DNA of 64,000 bases from an uncultured Verrucomicrobiae bacterium (GCA_938005615.1 CALLMV010000024.1:1-64000); one strand, 5' to 3'; numbered from the stretch's first letter, positions 19,056 to 28,710 are shown. Notes: generated from the letters alone by a model not told the origin. Numbers and translations: made by a program.

Positions 19056-20918
19056 CTAGAGTAATTCGCGGCGTAACTGCTCAAGAAGTTCCTGTTCTTC
19101 GCGAAATAAATCTTTGGAATTTATGGGCTGAATAATCTGCCAAGCCTCATCCCGCTTACCTGCCAAACTGAGTACTCTTGCAAGGTGCAGACGAATCGCA
19201 GGATTATCGAGAGCATTGATTTGTACAGTACTGTAGATTTCCAACGCCTCCGCGACACGTCCATTAAGCGCCAATGCGAGAGCGTAAGTGTCAGCAATTT
19301 GCGGTATCCGTTGGTTGGCTTTGTTGGCCAAATAAACTTGCTGGATGAGATCCAAAGCACGAGGCAAGTCCTGATTTCGCATTAGGAGGAGAGCAGCCAG
19401 GTTATTTAAAACCAACGCGTTGTTTGGCTGTATTTTGTAGAGCATCTCATAAATTTCCATCAACTCGCTCGAATTGCGTTGGAATTGTGCATAGCGAGCC
19501 ATGTTGTTTAGGGCTAGCAATTGCGCAGGCCCACCTAGTTTAGCTGCTTGGCGATAAAAGATCTGGGCCTCTGTATTCATATTCCAAGACTCGAGTTGCT
19601 GCGCGCACAACAGGAGTAGTTGGGCTGAATCACCTGCTTTCTGTGCCGCATTTCTCAAGCTGGTGCTAACAACATCATCGTTGCCCAACATACGCTGGGC
19701 GCGTGCCATCCATAGCCAGCCAACAACCTGCTGATGTGTAGGTGCTTCTTGGTTTTGAGAAAGTTCGCGCGCTGTGTGTAAGACTTCTGGCCACTTTTGC
19801 TCACTGGCATCTAAGGTGATTTGTAGGAGCATGGCTGGAGGAGTGACACGGTCCACAGCAGGTAAGCGATCAAGTAATTCGCGGGAGCTACTTACACCTA
19901 AAAGACTCAGAGCACGGATAATAATTTGGAGTCTGTCAGGCAGTTTGTTAAACTGTGCCCAGAGACGATCGAGTTCGGGACGGGTCAACTCAGGATTGAT
20001 GTTGTGCTGAACAAGAATTTTCTTGATTCGCAAATCGAATTCGTCGGGATGCTTTTGAATCAATTCTTCCCAAAGCTCCAACGATCTCTGCTTGTTGTTT
20101 AGTGAATAAATTTCCGCAAGGGAGTTCGTAGCTACTTTGTAAAACTCAGGATCTTGGCGGGCTTCTAGTAAAATCTTTATTCCGCGCTCAGCGACCTCAA
20201 CGTCTTTAGACAAAGCTTCAATCGTGCCTAAAGATAATTTAATTGCTTTTTTATCAGGTGCCAGATCAAGCGCTTTCTTGAGGGTGTTGTAACCAGCATC
20301 GAGCTCTCCACGCTCGAGCAACATAATTCCTACCAAATGAAGAACTTCAGGGTTTTCGGAAAAATTTTGCAGCACTAATGGCACAATTAAATTGGCCAAT
20401 TCTTGACGCTGAGATTCTATTACTGCGCGGATTGTGCGTACAGCGAGCTGCTCATCCTTTGGATCTAGTTCCAATGCCATTCCCATAAAAACCGGATAAT
20501 CTGTATCCCCGGTCTGCCGTGATGCCTCAGACATAAGAATCAGCAGGCGTTTTAATACCGTTTTTCTTCGTTCGTCCGTCGGTGGAAGATTTGTGGCATG
20601 GCGGTAGGCGTTGCGGAGCATGATCTGGGCTGAACGCCCATCTGAACTATTTAGTAAGTTTTCCGCTTGTTGAAGCTGTTGCTCTACGCGCCAAAAAGAA
20701 TACAAAGGTAGTGCCGCAGGAACGCCAAAAAATGCAACCAGACCAATGACTGCTCCAATCGCAAACAAAATCAAAAATGCTAAAGGCCCAAAAGATTTTG
20801 GGCGTTCCAAGTCCTGCGTGTCTTCATGTTCCAGCGAGCCATTGTTCGCCGTCTCAAAGGCTGATGGATCGGCTGCATCGTGTTCACGATTGTCTTCGGA
20901 TTCAGTATGACTGGGCAT
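19056..20918 (-). CDS. Membrane-anchored TPR protein
   Basis: About 620 residues. A charged N-terminus rich in Glu and Asp is followed by a membrane helix at about residues 44-68 and then a mainly helical body with many TPR-like repeats, for example around ALDLAPDKKAIKLSLGTIEAL and ALVLNNLAALLLMRNQDLPRALDLI. The body should face the periplasm or cytoplasm as a scaffold; the direction is not certain. The ATG at 20918 is chosen because residues upstream of it show no conserved pattern. It is the first gene of the minus-strand run leading to the PilB-like ATPase, so a pilus or secretion accessory role is possible. The function is unknown. Confidence 0.7.
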   Translation of the reverse strand: MPSHTESEDNREHDAADPSAFETANNGSLEHEDTQDLERPKSFGPLAFLILFAIGAVIGLVAFFGVPAALPLYSFWRVEQQLQQAENLLNSSDGRSAQIMLRNAYRHATNLPPTDERRKTVLKRLLILMSEASRQTGDTDYPVFMGMALELDPKDEQLAVRTIRAVIESQRQELANLIVPLVLQNFSENPEVLHLVGIMLLERGELDAGYNTLKKALDLAPDKKAIKLSLGTIEALSKDVEVAERGIKILLEARQDPEFYKVATNSLAEIYSLNNKQRSLELWEELIQKHPDEFDLRIKKILVQHNINPELTRPELDRLWAQFNKLPDRLQIIIRALSLLGVSSSRELLDRLPAVDRVTPPAMLLQITLDASEQKWPEVLHTARELSQNQEAPTHQQVVGWLWMARAQRMLGNDDVVSTSLRNAAQKAGDSAQLLLLCAQQLESWNMNTEAQIFYRQAAKLGGPAQLLALNNMARYAQFQRNSSELMEIYEMLYKIQPNNALVLNNLAALLLMRNQDLPRALDLIQQVYLANKANQRIPQIADTYALALALNGRVAEALEIYSTVQINALDNPAIRLHLARVLSLAGKRDEAWQIIQPINSKDLFREEQELLEQLRRELL

Positions 20919-21182
20919 AGGCAGGATTATGTTCTCTCTTTGGGTAGTAGTCAAATTTATGTGAAAAATCAAGTTACCAACAACGCAGCATCGAATGATT
21001 AGTTTGCTTACGGTCAGGACAGAATAACATATTCCCAAAAATTAATCTTCATCTATTGTCTTAGAATAATTGTTTTTGTTTTGCATTTGTTAGGAGCCGC
21101 CTGAATACCTCGAAATATTTCAAATGGAATTAATTAAGATTCATACCCCGAGCACAAATTTGTTTACTGAATCAACTCGTAA

Positions 21183-21215
21183 TAGATAAGCCTTAGATAA
21201 GGCTTAGATAAGGCT
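21183..21215. repeat. Three tandem 11-bp repeats (TAGATAAG-N-CT)
   Basis: TAGATAAGCCT, TAGATAAGGCT and TAGATAAGGCT follow one another with an exact 11-bp period. A fourth GATAAG is at 21221-21226. The same bases also make an 18-bp palindrome (21188-21205). One-helical-turn spacing is typical of cooperative protein-binding iterons. Confidence 0.7.
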
Positions 21216-21852
21216 CAGCTGATAAGAACATTTTTCGTTCAACTCCAATTAAGCCAAAAGCTGATTGTTTATTCTTATCAATGTTATAATCATCATCAGA
21301 TACAGGTTTAATTTACTTCTCCGGATTGAGAAAATAGTCAGGAGGAGTTACATAAAATTGTTTTCTTATAATCCAAATCTAATTCCGATTTAAACTAGAT
21401 TTGCAAACAAATCTACATACAAACTGCACCTTTAATGTAGCGGTATGGTGACTCAATGGCATCGGCTACGGCTGACAAAACGTAAATGTCCTGAACTAGA
21501 TCAACATACAGACCCCTTGCTCTTGGGATCAGGTACAAGAAATTTAGCAAATTATAATGGACTTATTCGGGCAAGAAAGTTCTTTGTATTATTAAATTCA
21601 TAATTACTTACCCCCGCGCGCCTAGTGTTTTACAAGCGTTCGTAAGAAAATCTCACCCTTGCCCCATTAAATCTGCATGAATGAGAGCCAAAACTAAAAC
21701 AACCTCAAATAACGTCGGTATATTTTTTTTGAGATTAATTTTGCGAAATTAAAGTGGATATGAGATTGGCAGGCGAATAATAGTTGGTTAGCGCCCAACC
21801 TTGTAAACAGCACGCAAATACCATTAGGATGTGCCTTGTACGGAATATACAG

Positions 21853-21919
21853 AATCCTCCACGCATCACTAAGTTGACAGATAAATTCTGCTCGCACTGA
21901 TTATCTCAGTAGGAGGATT
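21853..21919. repeat. Nested inverted repeat, possible structured RNA or protein site
   Basis: The outer arms AATCCTCC (21853-21860) and GGAGGATT (21912-21919) are exact complements. Inside them AGATAA (21879-21884) and TTATCT (21901-21906) also pair. No gene overlaps this element convincingly. Confidence 0.4.
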
Positions 21920-22061
21920 TTACGAAGCTCGGCTGCTTGCTGTAGCTGCCTTAAATTTAGAGAGACACAATGTGATTTGCTATTGCTGACACCGAGGCAG
22001 TTGCCTCAACTAAAAAATTATGTCGACAGTTTTAGTCTAATCGAAAAAGAGCTCTAATTAC

Positions 22062-22090
22062 TTGTAATTTTTGTCATTCCAAAGAATACT
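22062..22090 (+). promoter_or_regulatory. Candidate sigma-70 promoter of tRNA-Lys
   Basis: TTGTAA (22062-22067) and AATACT (22085-22090) are spaced by 17 bp, and the predicted transcript start falls about 5 bases before the tRNA. The match is partial. Confidence 0.4.
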
Positions 22091-22101
22091 ACCGCCATTA
22101 A

Positions 22102-22173
22102 GGGTCGGTAGCTCAGTGGTAGAGCAGTTGGCTTTTAACCAATTGGTCGTGGGTTCGATCCCCACCCGACCCA
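22102..22173 (+). tRNA. tRNA-Lys (anticodon TTT)
   Basis: A 72-nt cloverleaf. The acceptor stem GGGTCGG pairs with CCGACCC (22166-22172) and the discriminator is A22173. The D-arm is AGCTCAGTGGTAGAGC, the anticodon loop CTTTTAA reads TTT, and the T-loop is GGTTCGATCCC. CCA is not encoded. A T-rich run follows directly (22174-22180) and may aid termination. The gene stands alone, before a decayed regulator gene. Confidence 0.97.
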
Positions 22174-22182
22174 TTTTTTTGA

Positions 22183-23009
22183 GTGAAAGAATATCGCCCT
22201 CTGCACATCCAAGACATCGGGTTGAGATTACCGTTCCTGGAGTTAAGGCATTTCCAGATCAACAAAGATTTGGTTGAACGTAAAACCATCACCGCAGGTG
22301 TACACAAACATGCCAAAATACTTCTGTATCTTGTGGGCCGCGGTGCTCAAGTCTTCCCTAAACAACCGGAAATTCCTGTGAGAAGCGGCACAGTCGTCTG
22401 TAATTCCCGCAGGAGTGCGTCATGCTTTCCGTGAGACATACCAGATGCGTCCTGTCTGTTCCACTTGGGATGTTTTGCTCAATTCGGTGCCAGCGCTTCC
22501 GATCTATTCGCAACTCACACGCACACAGCTTAGCGATGTGCGCCGCCTACCCTCTGGTATGTTGCGATACCCACAACCCAAAGACCCTACTCAAAGCCCC
22601 AGGATCACAGCCCTTCTGCCGCTCATACTGGATCAACTGCTCTGCTCGCTTGGCTTGACAACACCCGCTCAGCCCCGTGGACCATCGATGATAAAAGCGC
22701 AAGGTGCGCCAGCTCATGAATGATCCGTTACGCCAAAATGAAAGTTTACCCGAGATCGCCACTGCCTGTGGCCTGCAATTTGATTGCCTCAACCGCTTAG
22801 TCAAATAGCAGTGCGGCCTCACGCTTGGTCAGCTACGCAACTCCCTGCGTATCGAAAAAGCAAAAAAACCCCTATCGGCTGGTCATCGAGTGGCTGATGT
22901 TTCCCACACAATAGGTTTCTCAGAACCAAGCTACTTTTGCCGTTGGTTCAAGGTAGACACTGGGAAAACTCATCTGCTAGGGCACCGTAACTTGTTAAAT
23001 CAAAAATAA
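22183..23009 (+). pseudogene. Decayed AraC-family transcriptional regulator
   Basis: Three reading frames together rebuild one AraC protein. Frame one (22183-22434) has a cupin-like sensor segment, VHKHAKILLYLVGRGAQVFP. Frame two (from 22415) continues with RHAFRETYQMRPVCSTWDVLLN. Frame three (about 22704-23009) carries both helix-turn-helix halves: LPEIATACGLQFDCLNRLVK and then VADVSHTIGFSEPSYFCRWF. The third part is further broken by an in-frame TAG between the two helices. At least two frameshifts plus a stop mean no functional product. It begins 9 bp after tRNA-Lys, and no target operon is nearby. Confidence 0.85.
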
Positions 23010-23101
23010 TCCACTGACATCAACGAAAGTGGTGAAATTAAATAAAACTAGTTTCGAGTAGTGCTGTTGACCAGACATAATTACTAACATAATATTTATA
23101 A

Positions 23102-24100
23102 ATGTTAAAAACTTCACTCCACCAACTCGCGCTTTTCACATTCTTACTTTTCATAACGCTTCTTCTCAGTGGTTGTGCTACTTTCAGTGACAACTTTAGC
23201 AGCAGCAGCAGCTCTTTTTCTGAACCAAAGCACGATTACAAGGTCGGGCGTCCCTACACCATCCGCGGACGCACCTACGTCCCCGCGGTTGATTGGAATT
23301 ATGACGAAATCGGTCTGGCCTCCTGGTACAGTGAAGGCTTCCACGGCAAACCCACAGCCTCGGGAGAACGTTACAACCATAACGACATGACGGCCGCCCA
23401 TCCCACACTGCCCATGCCAACAGTCGTGCGCGTGACGAGACTCGACAACGGCAAATCGGTCATCGTTCGCATCAATGATCGTGGTCCTTTTGTTGAAGGC
23501 CGCATCATCGATCTTTCCCGCAAAGCCGCACAACAACTTGATATGAAAGCGCAGGGACTCGCACGAGTGCGTGTACAAGTGCTGGAAACAGAAACCCGCC
23601 AGCTCCTGGCCCGTATGGGCGTACCCGCAGATGTCCAACGAATGGGTCAAACCGCAGCAGCACCCGCACGGACCACTGCTGCAGGCGCAGATCAGGCTTC
23701 GCGTCAAATCTCTTCCACGACAACTGCAAGCGTTGGCAACGTCAATCGGCAAATTGCACACACAACGACATCCGCAGACAGAACAATCCAACGCACAACG
23801 ACCTCCGCCGCACAAACCGTTAACTCAGCGGCAGCGGCCGCCACCGACAGGCTTGCAGGCGATGCGAACCTCTGGGTCGTGCAACTAGGTTCATTTAGCA
23901 ATTCCGATGCCGCAAAAAAAGTCCTCAATCAACCCTTCATTAACGGACCAACCCGCGTCCAACAAGCAGAGGTGGGTGGACGCACATTCCACAGAGCACA
24001 ACTCGGACCCTACAACACACGCGCTGAAGCCGAGCGAGTCTTGAGGGAAATGCATAGCGCAGGTATCACTGGGGCCGCCGTTATGGTCGCTAACCCGTAA
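23102..24100 (+). CDS. rlpA: Septal ring lytic transglycosylase RlpA (DPBB and SPOR domains)
   Basis: 332 residues. A lipoprotein signal ends in the lipobox LSGC with Cys25, so the protein should sit in the outer membrane. The double-psi beta-barrel domain (about 70-160) contains ASWYSEGFHG at 73-82 and INDRGPF at 124-130, which hold the acidic catalytic residues of RlpA. A Thr/Ala/Ser-rich linker (about 185-255) with repeated TTTSA units leads to a C-terminal SPOR domain starting near NLWVVQLGSF, which binds denuded septal glycan. RlpA cleaves peptide-free glycan strands during cell separation. It is convergent with the gcv operon. Confidence 0.93.
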   Translation: MLKTSLHQLALFTFLLFITLLLSGCATFSDNFSSSSSSFSEPKHDYKVGRPYTIRGRTYVPAVDWNYDEIGLASWYSEGFHGKPTASGERYNHNDMTAAHPTLPMPTVVRVTRLDNGKSVIVRINDRGPFVEGRIIDLSRKAAQQLDMKAQGLARVRVQVLETETRQLLARMGVPADVQRMGQTAAAPARTTAAGADQASRQISSTTTASVGNVNRQIAHTTTSADRTIQRTTTSAAQTVNSAAAAATDRLAGDANLWVVQLGSFSNSDAAKKVLNQPFINGPTRVQQAEVGGRTFHRAQLGPYNTRAEAERVLREMHSAGITGAAVMVANP

Positions 24101-24158
24101 GGGACAAAGCGTACAAGTAAGCAATTATTTCAGTAGGTGTGGCTGTGCTAAAAAATGC

Positions 24159-27086
24159 TCAGCTCTCGCTCGTTATAGCTGCTAGCTCTTCGACACTTGC
24201 ACAAGTGCAGATTACATTCCTGTCGCCCCACACATTGTCTATTCGACGCACTGGTGGCCAGAATTTGCGCTGATGGACCCATGGCAGGGGATATGCAGCG
24301 CGTTGGCGAGAATAAGGATGTGTCCAGTCCTCAGTAAGCAACTGAGCAGCCGTGTGCGGGGCATTTTTCAGAGGATTGTCATCGGGAGGCAATTTACCCT
24401 GGATGATCTCTTCGATTTCTTGGCGAATCGCAATCATTGCTTCGCAGAAACGATCCAACTCATCCAACGGCTCACTCTCTGTAGGTTCAATCATCAAAGT
24501 GCCTGGCACTGGCCATGACATTGTGGGCGCATGAAATCCGAAATCCATTAACCTTTTGGCTACATCTTCCGCCTCAATTCCTGCGATTTTCTTGAACTGG
24601 CGTAAATCTAAAATGCACTCATGCGCGACCCGGCCATTTCGCCCGGTGTACAGGACGGGGTAGTGCGTAGAGAGACGCTTTGCAATATAGTTTGCAGAAA
24701 GTATTGCGACTTGGGTGGCACGCTTAAGGCCTGTTGCACCCATCATCCGAATATACATCCAAGGAATCACCAAGAGGCTGGCACTTCCCCAGGGGGCTGA
24801 GGCCACTGCATTCACAGAGCCAGCACCGTTATTTATCAAGCAGTGGCCGGGGAGGTAAGGGCGCAGTTTCTTGGTCGCACAAATCGGCCCAACACCAGGA
24901 CCTCCCCCTCCGTGCGGTATGCAGAAGGTTTTGTGCAAATTAAGATGGCAAACATCCACACCAAAATCTCCTGGACGGCAAAGTCCCACTTGCGCGTTCA
25001 TGTTTGCACCGTCCATGTACACAAGCGCCCCGGCTTTGTGCACCATCCGGCAAAGTTCCCGGATGCCGCTTTCAAAAACTCCGTGCGTTGATGGATAAGT
25101 GACCATGATTGCGGCAAGCTCATCACTGTGGGCTGAGATTTTTTCCTTCAAATCGGCATGAGAGATATTTCCCTGCTCGTCGCATGTAACGGGAACCACT
25201 CTCAACCCCGCCATTACTGCCGAGGCCGGGTTAGTACCATGCGCAGATACAGGAATCAGACACACGCGACGGTGATCCTCTCCGCGGGCTTGGTGATATT
25301 TTCTGATGGCTTGAAGCCCGGCAAACTCGCCTTGGGAACCCGCATTAGGCTGGAGGGATACGGCCGGCAGACCAGTGATTTCACCGAGCCATTTCTCTAA
25401 ATCACGTACGATTTCTCGGGTGCCCTTGGCTTGCTCAGGCGGACAGAGTGGGTGAAGAGAGCAGTTCTCTGGCCACGTCAGCGGGATCATCTCCGAGGTG
25501 GAATTGAGTTTCATAGTACATGACCCGAGAGGAATCATGCTGTGTGTGAGTGAAATGTCTTTGTTCTCAAGCCTCTTAAGGTAACGCAGCATCGCATGCT
25601 CGCTGTGGTAGGAGTTGAAGACGGGATGGGTTAAATAGTCCGTCGCAGGCCGTAGCGATGTATTGATAGCCGCACAATCTGCCTCAAGTGCTTTTCTGAG
25701 AGAATGCAATGATTCGTTACAAGGTTGACCTGTGAGTATTTCCGCAAGAAGGAGTACTTCCTCGGCGGAGGTTTTCTCGTCAAGAGTCACAGTCAGCTTA
25801 CCCGTCAGGAAATGATTTAAGTTAATTTTGTGCTTTGCTGCTCGTATTCTGATCTGTTCGGATTCTTCGGGGGTGACATCCCAGCACAAGGTATCAAAAA
25901 ACTCGCTGTGTAGAGTTTTCTTCCATGTAGCAGTCAGCCTAGCGAGTTGACGCGCCAGCCCATGAATCCGCAGAGCAATATTTCGCAAACCATGTGGACC
26001 ATGATAGATAGCCGTCATCGCAGCTATGACGGCTAGCAAAACCTGTGCGGTGCAAATGTTGCTCGTCGCTTTGTCTCGACGAATGTGCTGCTCGCGCGTC
26101 TGCATAGCCAATCGGTAAGCCGGCTGCCCATCTGCATCGCGCGAAATGCCCACAACTCTGCCTGGCATCAACCTTTTAAATTCATCGCGAGTCGCAAAAA
26201 AGGCCGCGTGGGGTCCACCATATCCCATGGGAACACCAAACCTCTGAGCGCTACCGACCACCACATCAGCTCCTCGCGAACCAACTTGGCCGGGAGGTTT
26301 AAACAATGTGAGAGAAAGCAGATCAGCAACCACAATCACACGGGCACCGGCTGTCTGAGCACGTTCTGTGATCTCCTCAAGTTTTTTTAACTTTCCGTCC
26401 GCGGCAGGGCATGAGATGAGAACTGCAAAAGCATTTTTGGATTCAAACTGCACAGTTTCCAAATCTGCTTGCTCAAGAGCTATACCTAAGAGTTGACAGC
26501 GTGTTGTCACGACAGCAGCGGTTTGCGGAAGAACGCCTGAATCCACTAATAGTAAATTCGATTTCTCAGGGTTGCGTCTTGCAAAGCACATGGTTACTGC
26601 CTCAGCCGCGGCGGTCCCCTCATCCAAGAGAGAAGCATTTGCCACATCCATACCAGTGAGGTCAGTCACCATGGTTTGGAAGTTGAGCATTGCTTCCAGC
26701 CGACCCTGCGAAATTTCAGCTTGGTAAGGCGTGTATGATGTGTACCAACCTGGATTCTCCAAAATATTTCGAAGAATAACCGTTGGCGTAATACAGTCTG
26801 AATAACCCATCCCGATGAGTGAACGGTAGCATTTGTTTTTCGTAAGCCTGAGCTTCAGTTCTTCAAGGGCCTTCATTTCATCGGATGGCTCAGGCAATTG
26901 AAGCCTCTCTACACTGGGGATTTCTTCAGGAAGGATTTCTGCGGTGAAGACATCGAGATTTGATGTACCACAGGTTTGCAACATTAACTGGATATTTTCA
27001 GGGTTGGGGGCTGTATGCCTAGGTTCAAAATCCGAGGGTCTCGGCTCCTCTGAAGAACTCACAACAGGTTCGAGTGGTGCGTGCAT
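24159..27086 (-). CDS. gcvP: Glycine dehydrogenase (decarboxylating), P protein
   Basis: 975 residues, the single-chain form in which the two homologous halves are fused (two-gene GcvPA/GcvPB forms are about 450-490 each). The PLP lysine is in LHKTFC at about residue 719, followed by the glycine-rich PHGGGGPG. The enzyme decarboxylates glycine and passes the aminomethyl group to lipoyl-GcvH. The ATG at 27086 is used; a TTG at 27107 would overlap the gcvH stop. A hydrophilic Pro/Ser-rich N-terminal extension of about 40 residues precedes the conserved region. It is the last gene of the gcvT-gcvH-gcvP operon. Confidence 0.97.
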   Translation of the reverse strand: MHAPLEPVVSSSEEPRPSDFEPRHTAPNPENIQLMLQTCGTSNLDVFTAEILPEEIPSVERLQLPEPSDEMKALEELKLRLTKNKCYRSLIGMGYSDCITPTVILRNILENPGWYTSYTPYQAEISQGRLEAMLNFQTMVTDLTGMDVANASLLDEGTAAAEAVTMCFARRNPEKSNLLLVDSGVLPQTAAVVTTRCQLLGIALEQADLETVQFESKNAFAVLISCPAADGKLKKLEEITERAQTAGARVIVVADLLSLTLFKPPGQVGSRGADVVVGSAQRFGVPMGYGGPHAAFFATRDEFKRLMPGRVVGISRDADGQPAYRLAMQTREQHIRRDKATSNICTAQVLLAVIAAMTAIYHGPHGLRNIALRIHGLARQLARLTATWKKTLHSEFFDTLCWDVTPEESEQIRIRAAKHKINLNHFLTGKLTVTLDEKTSAEEVLLLAEILTGQPCNESLHSLRKALEADCAAINTSLRPATDYLTHPVFNSYHSEHAMLRYLKRLENKDISLTHSMIPLGSCTMKLNSTSEMIPLTWPENCSLHPLCPPEQAKGTREIVRDLEKWLGEITGLPAVSLQPNAGSQGEFAGLQAIRKYHQARGEDHRRVCLIPVSAHGTNPASAVMAGLRVVPVTCDEQGNISHADLKEKISAHSDELAAIMVTYPSTHGVFESGIRELCRMVHKAGALVYMDGANMNAQVGLCRPGDFGVDVCHLNLHKTFCIPHGGGGPGVGPICATKKLRPYLPGHCLINNGAGSVNAVASAPWGSASLLVIPWMYIRMMGATGLKRATQVAILSANYIAKRLSTHYPVLYTGRNGRVAHECILDLRQFKKIAGIEAEDVAKRLMDFGFHAPTMSWPVPGTLMIEPTESEPLDELDRFCEAMIAIRQEIEEIIQGKLPPDDNPLKNAPHTAAQLLTEDWTHPYSRQRAAYPLPWVHQRKFWPPVRRIDNVWGDRNVICTCASVEELAAITSES

Positions 27087-27096
27087 ATTGTTGGAA

Positions 27097-27477
27097 TTAT
27101 CCGCCAAGCAAATTTTTATAGGATTCGGCAGTCAATAAACTCTGCATATCTTGAGTTTCGGTCATCTTCAACTTGAAGAGCCAACCCTCAGTGTAAGGTG
27201 CAGCATTTACTAAGGACGGCTTGTCTTTGACAGAAGCGTTCGTCTCAATAACCTCGCCCGAAACAGGTGTATATATATCTGAAGCCGCTTTAACTGATTC
27301 AATCACAGCCACGGGCTCCTTACGCTTAAGTTTCTTGCCTATCTGCGGCAAATCCACAAACACCACGTCGGTCAACTCAGCTTGCGCATGGTCAGTAACA
27401 CCGACTGTTGCTACATCACCTTCAATACGCACCCACTCATGAGTTTCTGTGTACTTCAAGTCGTTCGGTATGTTCAT
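27097..27477 (-). CDS. gcvH: Glycine cleavage system H protein
   Basis: 126 residues, the family length. The lipoylated lysine is Lys63 in the ESVKAASDIY motif. H protein shuttles the aminomethyl intermediate between P, T and L proteins. It starts 5 bp after the gcvT stop and ends 10 bp before gcvP, so all three are one operon. The L component could be supplied by the lpdA gene at 54.4 kb, the only dihydrolipoyl dehydrogenase in the window. Confidence 0.97.
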   Translation of the reverse strand: MNIPNDLKYTETHEWVRIEGDVATVGVTDHAQAELTDVVFVDLPQIGKKLKRKEPVAVIESVKAASDIYTPVSGEVIETNASVKDKPSLVNAAPYTEGWLFKLKMTETQDMQSLLTAESYKNLLGG

Positions 27478-27482
27478 AGTTT

Positions 27483-28559
27483 TTACTTAGCTTTATAGAG
27501 AGGTTTTTTAAAGATTGAAACACTAGACCTGCGACCGCGCACTTCCATATCCAATTGGGACTCTGTAGAGAAGTAAGGGGAATTTACAATAGCCATGCCT
27601 ACACCGCTGCCGACGGTGGGGCCAAAAACACCGCTTGTGACATACCCTACTTGCTCATCCGCATTAAAAAGTTTGTATCCTTCCCTAGGTATAGCCGATT
27701 TGTCTGTGGAAGTGAGATAAACTAACTTTTTAGATACACCCTTTTGCTTCTGCCCAGATAAAGCTGTTGACCCAAGCCATTCTTTCTCTTTAGTAAAGTC
27801 CACAGCCCAACCTGCACCTGACTCTAGAGCCGTCAGTTCTTCGCTCAATTCGTGACCATAGAGCGGGTACCCTGCTTCTACGCGCAGTGAATCCCTAGCC
27901 CCTAAGCCGCACGGTGCAGCACCCCGGCTTAGTAGTGCTTTCCAAATATCAACCACATCCTGCGACGGCACAATGATCTCCACACCATCTTCACCCGTGT
28001 AACCAGTCCGTGCTACAAGCAGATTGACCTTTCCAAGTGCTAACGAAGCGATTCCAAACCTGGCAGGAGCCGCATTTTGGGAGTAGCTTTCCCATAACTT
28101 AACAGCCACAGGCCCTTGTAAGGCCAATGCCGACCAGCTGTTGCTTTGATTTTCAAACCAATCAGTCCCGCAATAACGCTGAATGTGTGCAACATCAGCC
28201 GAAATGCGCGACGCGTTCACTACAGCAAAAAACTCCTCAACGTCAGTTCTGTAGATGATGAGATCATCTACTACGGTGCCCTGCTCAGTCAACAGTAGAC
28301 CATATCTGCCGGCTCCGATGTCCAAGTCGCTAACACGTCTTGAAAAAACCTTCTCCAACTTCTCAGCCGCGTTAGGTCCGCGAAAAACCAGTTCACCCAT
28401 GTGGGATATGTCAAAAATCCCCGCTTTCTCGCGCACAGCACGGTGTTCATCAATGATACTCCCAAAGCTGACGGGCATCTCCCAACCAGCAAAATCCACC
28501 ATTTTCGCGCCACTAGCAATTTGAGATTCGTAAAGAGGAGTTCGCAATAGTTTTGACAT
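27483..28559 (-). CDS. gcvT: Glycine cleavage system aminomethyltransferase (T protein)
   Basis: 358 residues, the usual length. The folate-binding N-terminal domain contains the segment VDFAGWEMPVSFG and DISHMGELVF, and the ARDSLRVEAGYPLYGHEL signature is present near 215-232. It transfers the methylene group from the H protein to tetrahydrofolate and releases ammonia. It is first in the operon and divergent from speA across 151 bp. I looked for a tandem glycine riboswitch in that gap and did not see one. Confidence 0.97.
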   Translation of the reverse strand: MSKLLRTPLYESQIASGAKMVDFAGWEMPVSFGSIIDEHRAVREKAGIFDISHMGELVFRGPNAAEKLEKVFSRRVSDLDIGAGRYGLLLTEQGTVVDDLIIYRTDVEEFFAVVNASRISADVAHIQRYCGTDWFENQSNSWSALALQGPVAVKLWESYSQNAAPARFGIASLALGKVNLLVARTGYTGEDGVEIIVPSQDVVDIWKALLSRGAAPCGLGARDSLRVEAGYPLYGHELSEELTALESGAGWAVDFTKEKEWLGSTALSGQKQKGVSKKLVYLTSTDKSAIPREGYKLFNADEQVGYVTSGVFGPTVGSGVGMAIVNSPYFSTESQLDMEVRGRRSSVSIFKKPLYKAK

Positions 28560-28710
28560 AAAAGCCTAAACGAACAAAAGCACAACATTAACAATTCATC
28601 AACAATATCAAGCCAAATAAAATTTGCACGATTGTCCTGCACAAGAAACAAAACAATTTTACTGCAAACTTGTTTGACATCACAGAAAGCTCGATATCCA
28701 ATTTTTAAAA

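Larger units (their letters stand above)
20919..22061. other. AT-rich non-coding stretch
   Basis: About 1.1 kb without a supportable gene. The longest frame is 67 codons (21694-21897, minus) and has no start signal or recognisable motif. The stretch contains three 11-bp tandem repeats at 21183-21215 and a nested inverted repeat at 21853-21919, described separately. The upstream region of the TPR gene must hold its promoter, but I could not identify it with confidence. Confidence 0.6.

Noticed and set aside
21694-21897. 67-codon minus frame in the AT-rich stretch
   Set aside because: No start signal or conserved motif; it overlaps a nested inverted repeat. A faint likeness to the end of DUF1559-type proteins is too weak to use.
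23144-23815. 223-codon Cys-rich minus frame opposite rlpA
   Set aside because: A shadow of the rlpA Thr/Ala codons; rlpA has a signal peptide, DPBB and SPOR domains.
28560-28710. Glycine riboswitch upstream of gcvT
   Set aside because: No tandem aptamer-like sequence or conserved GGA/GAA core could be seen in the 151-bp gap.
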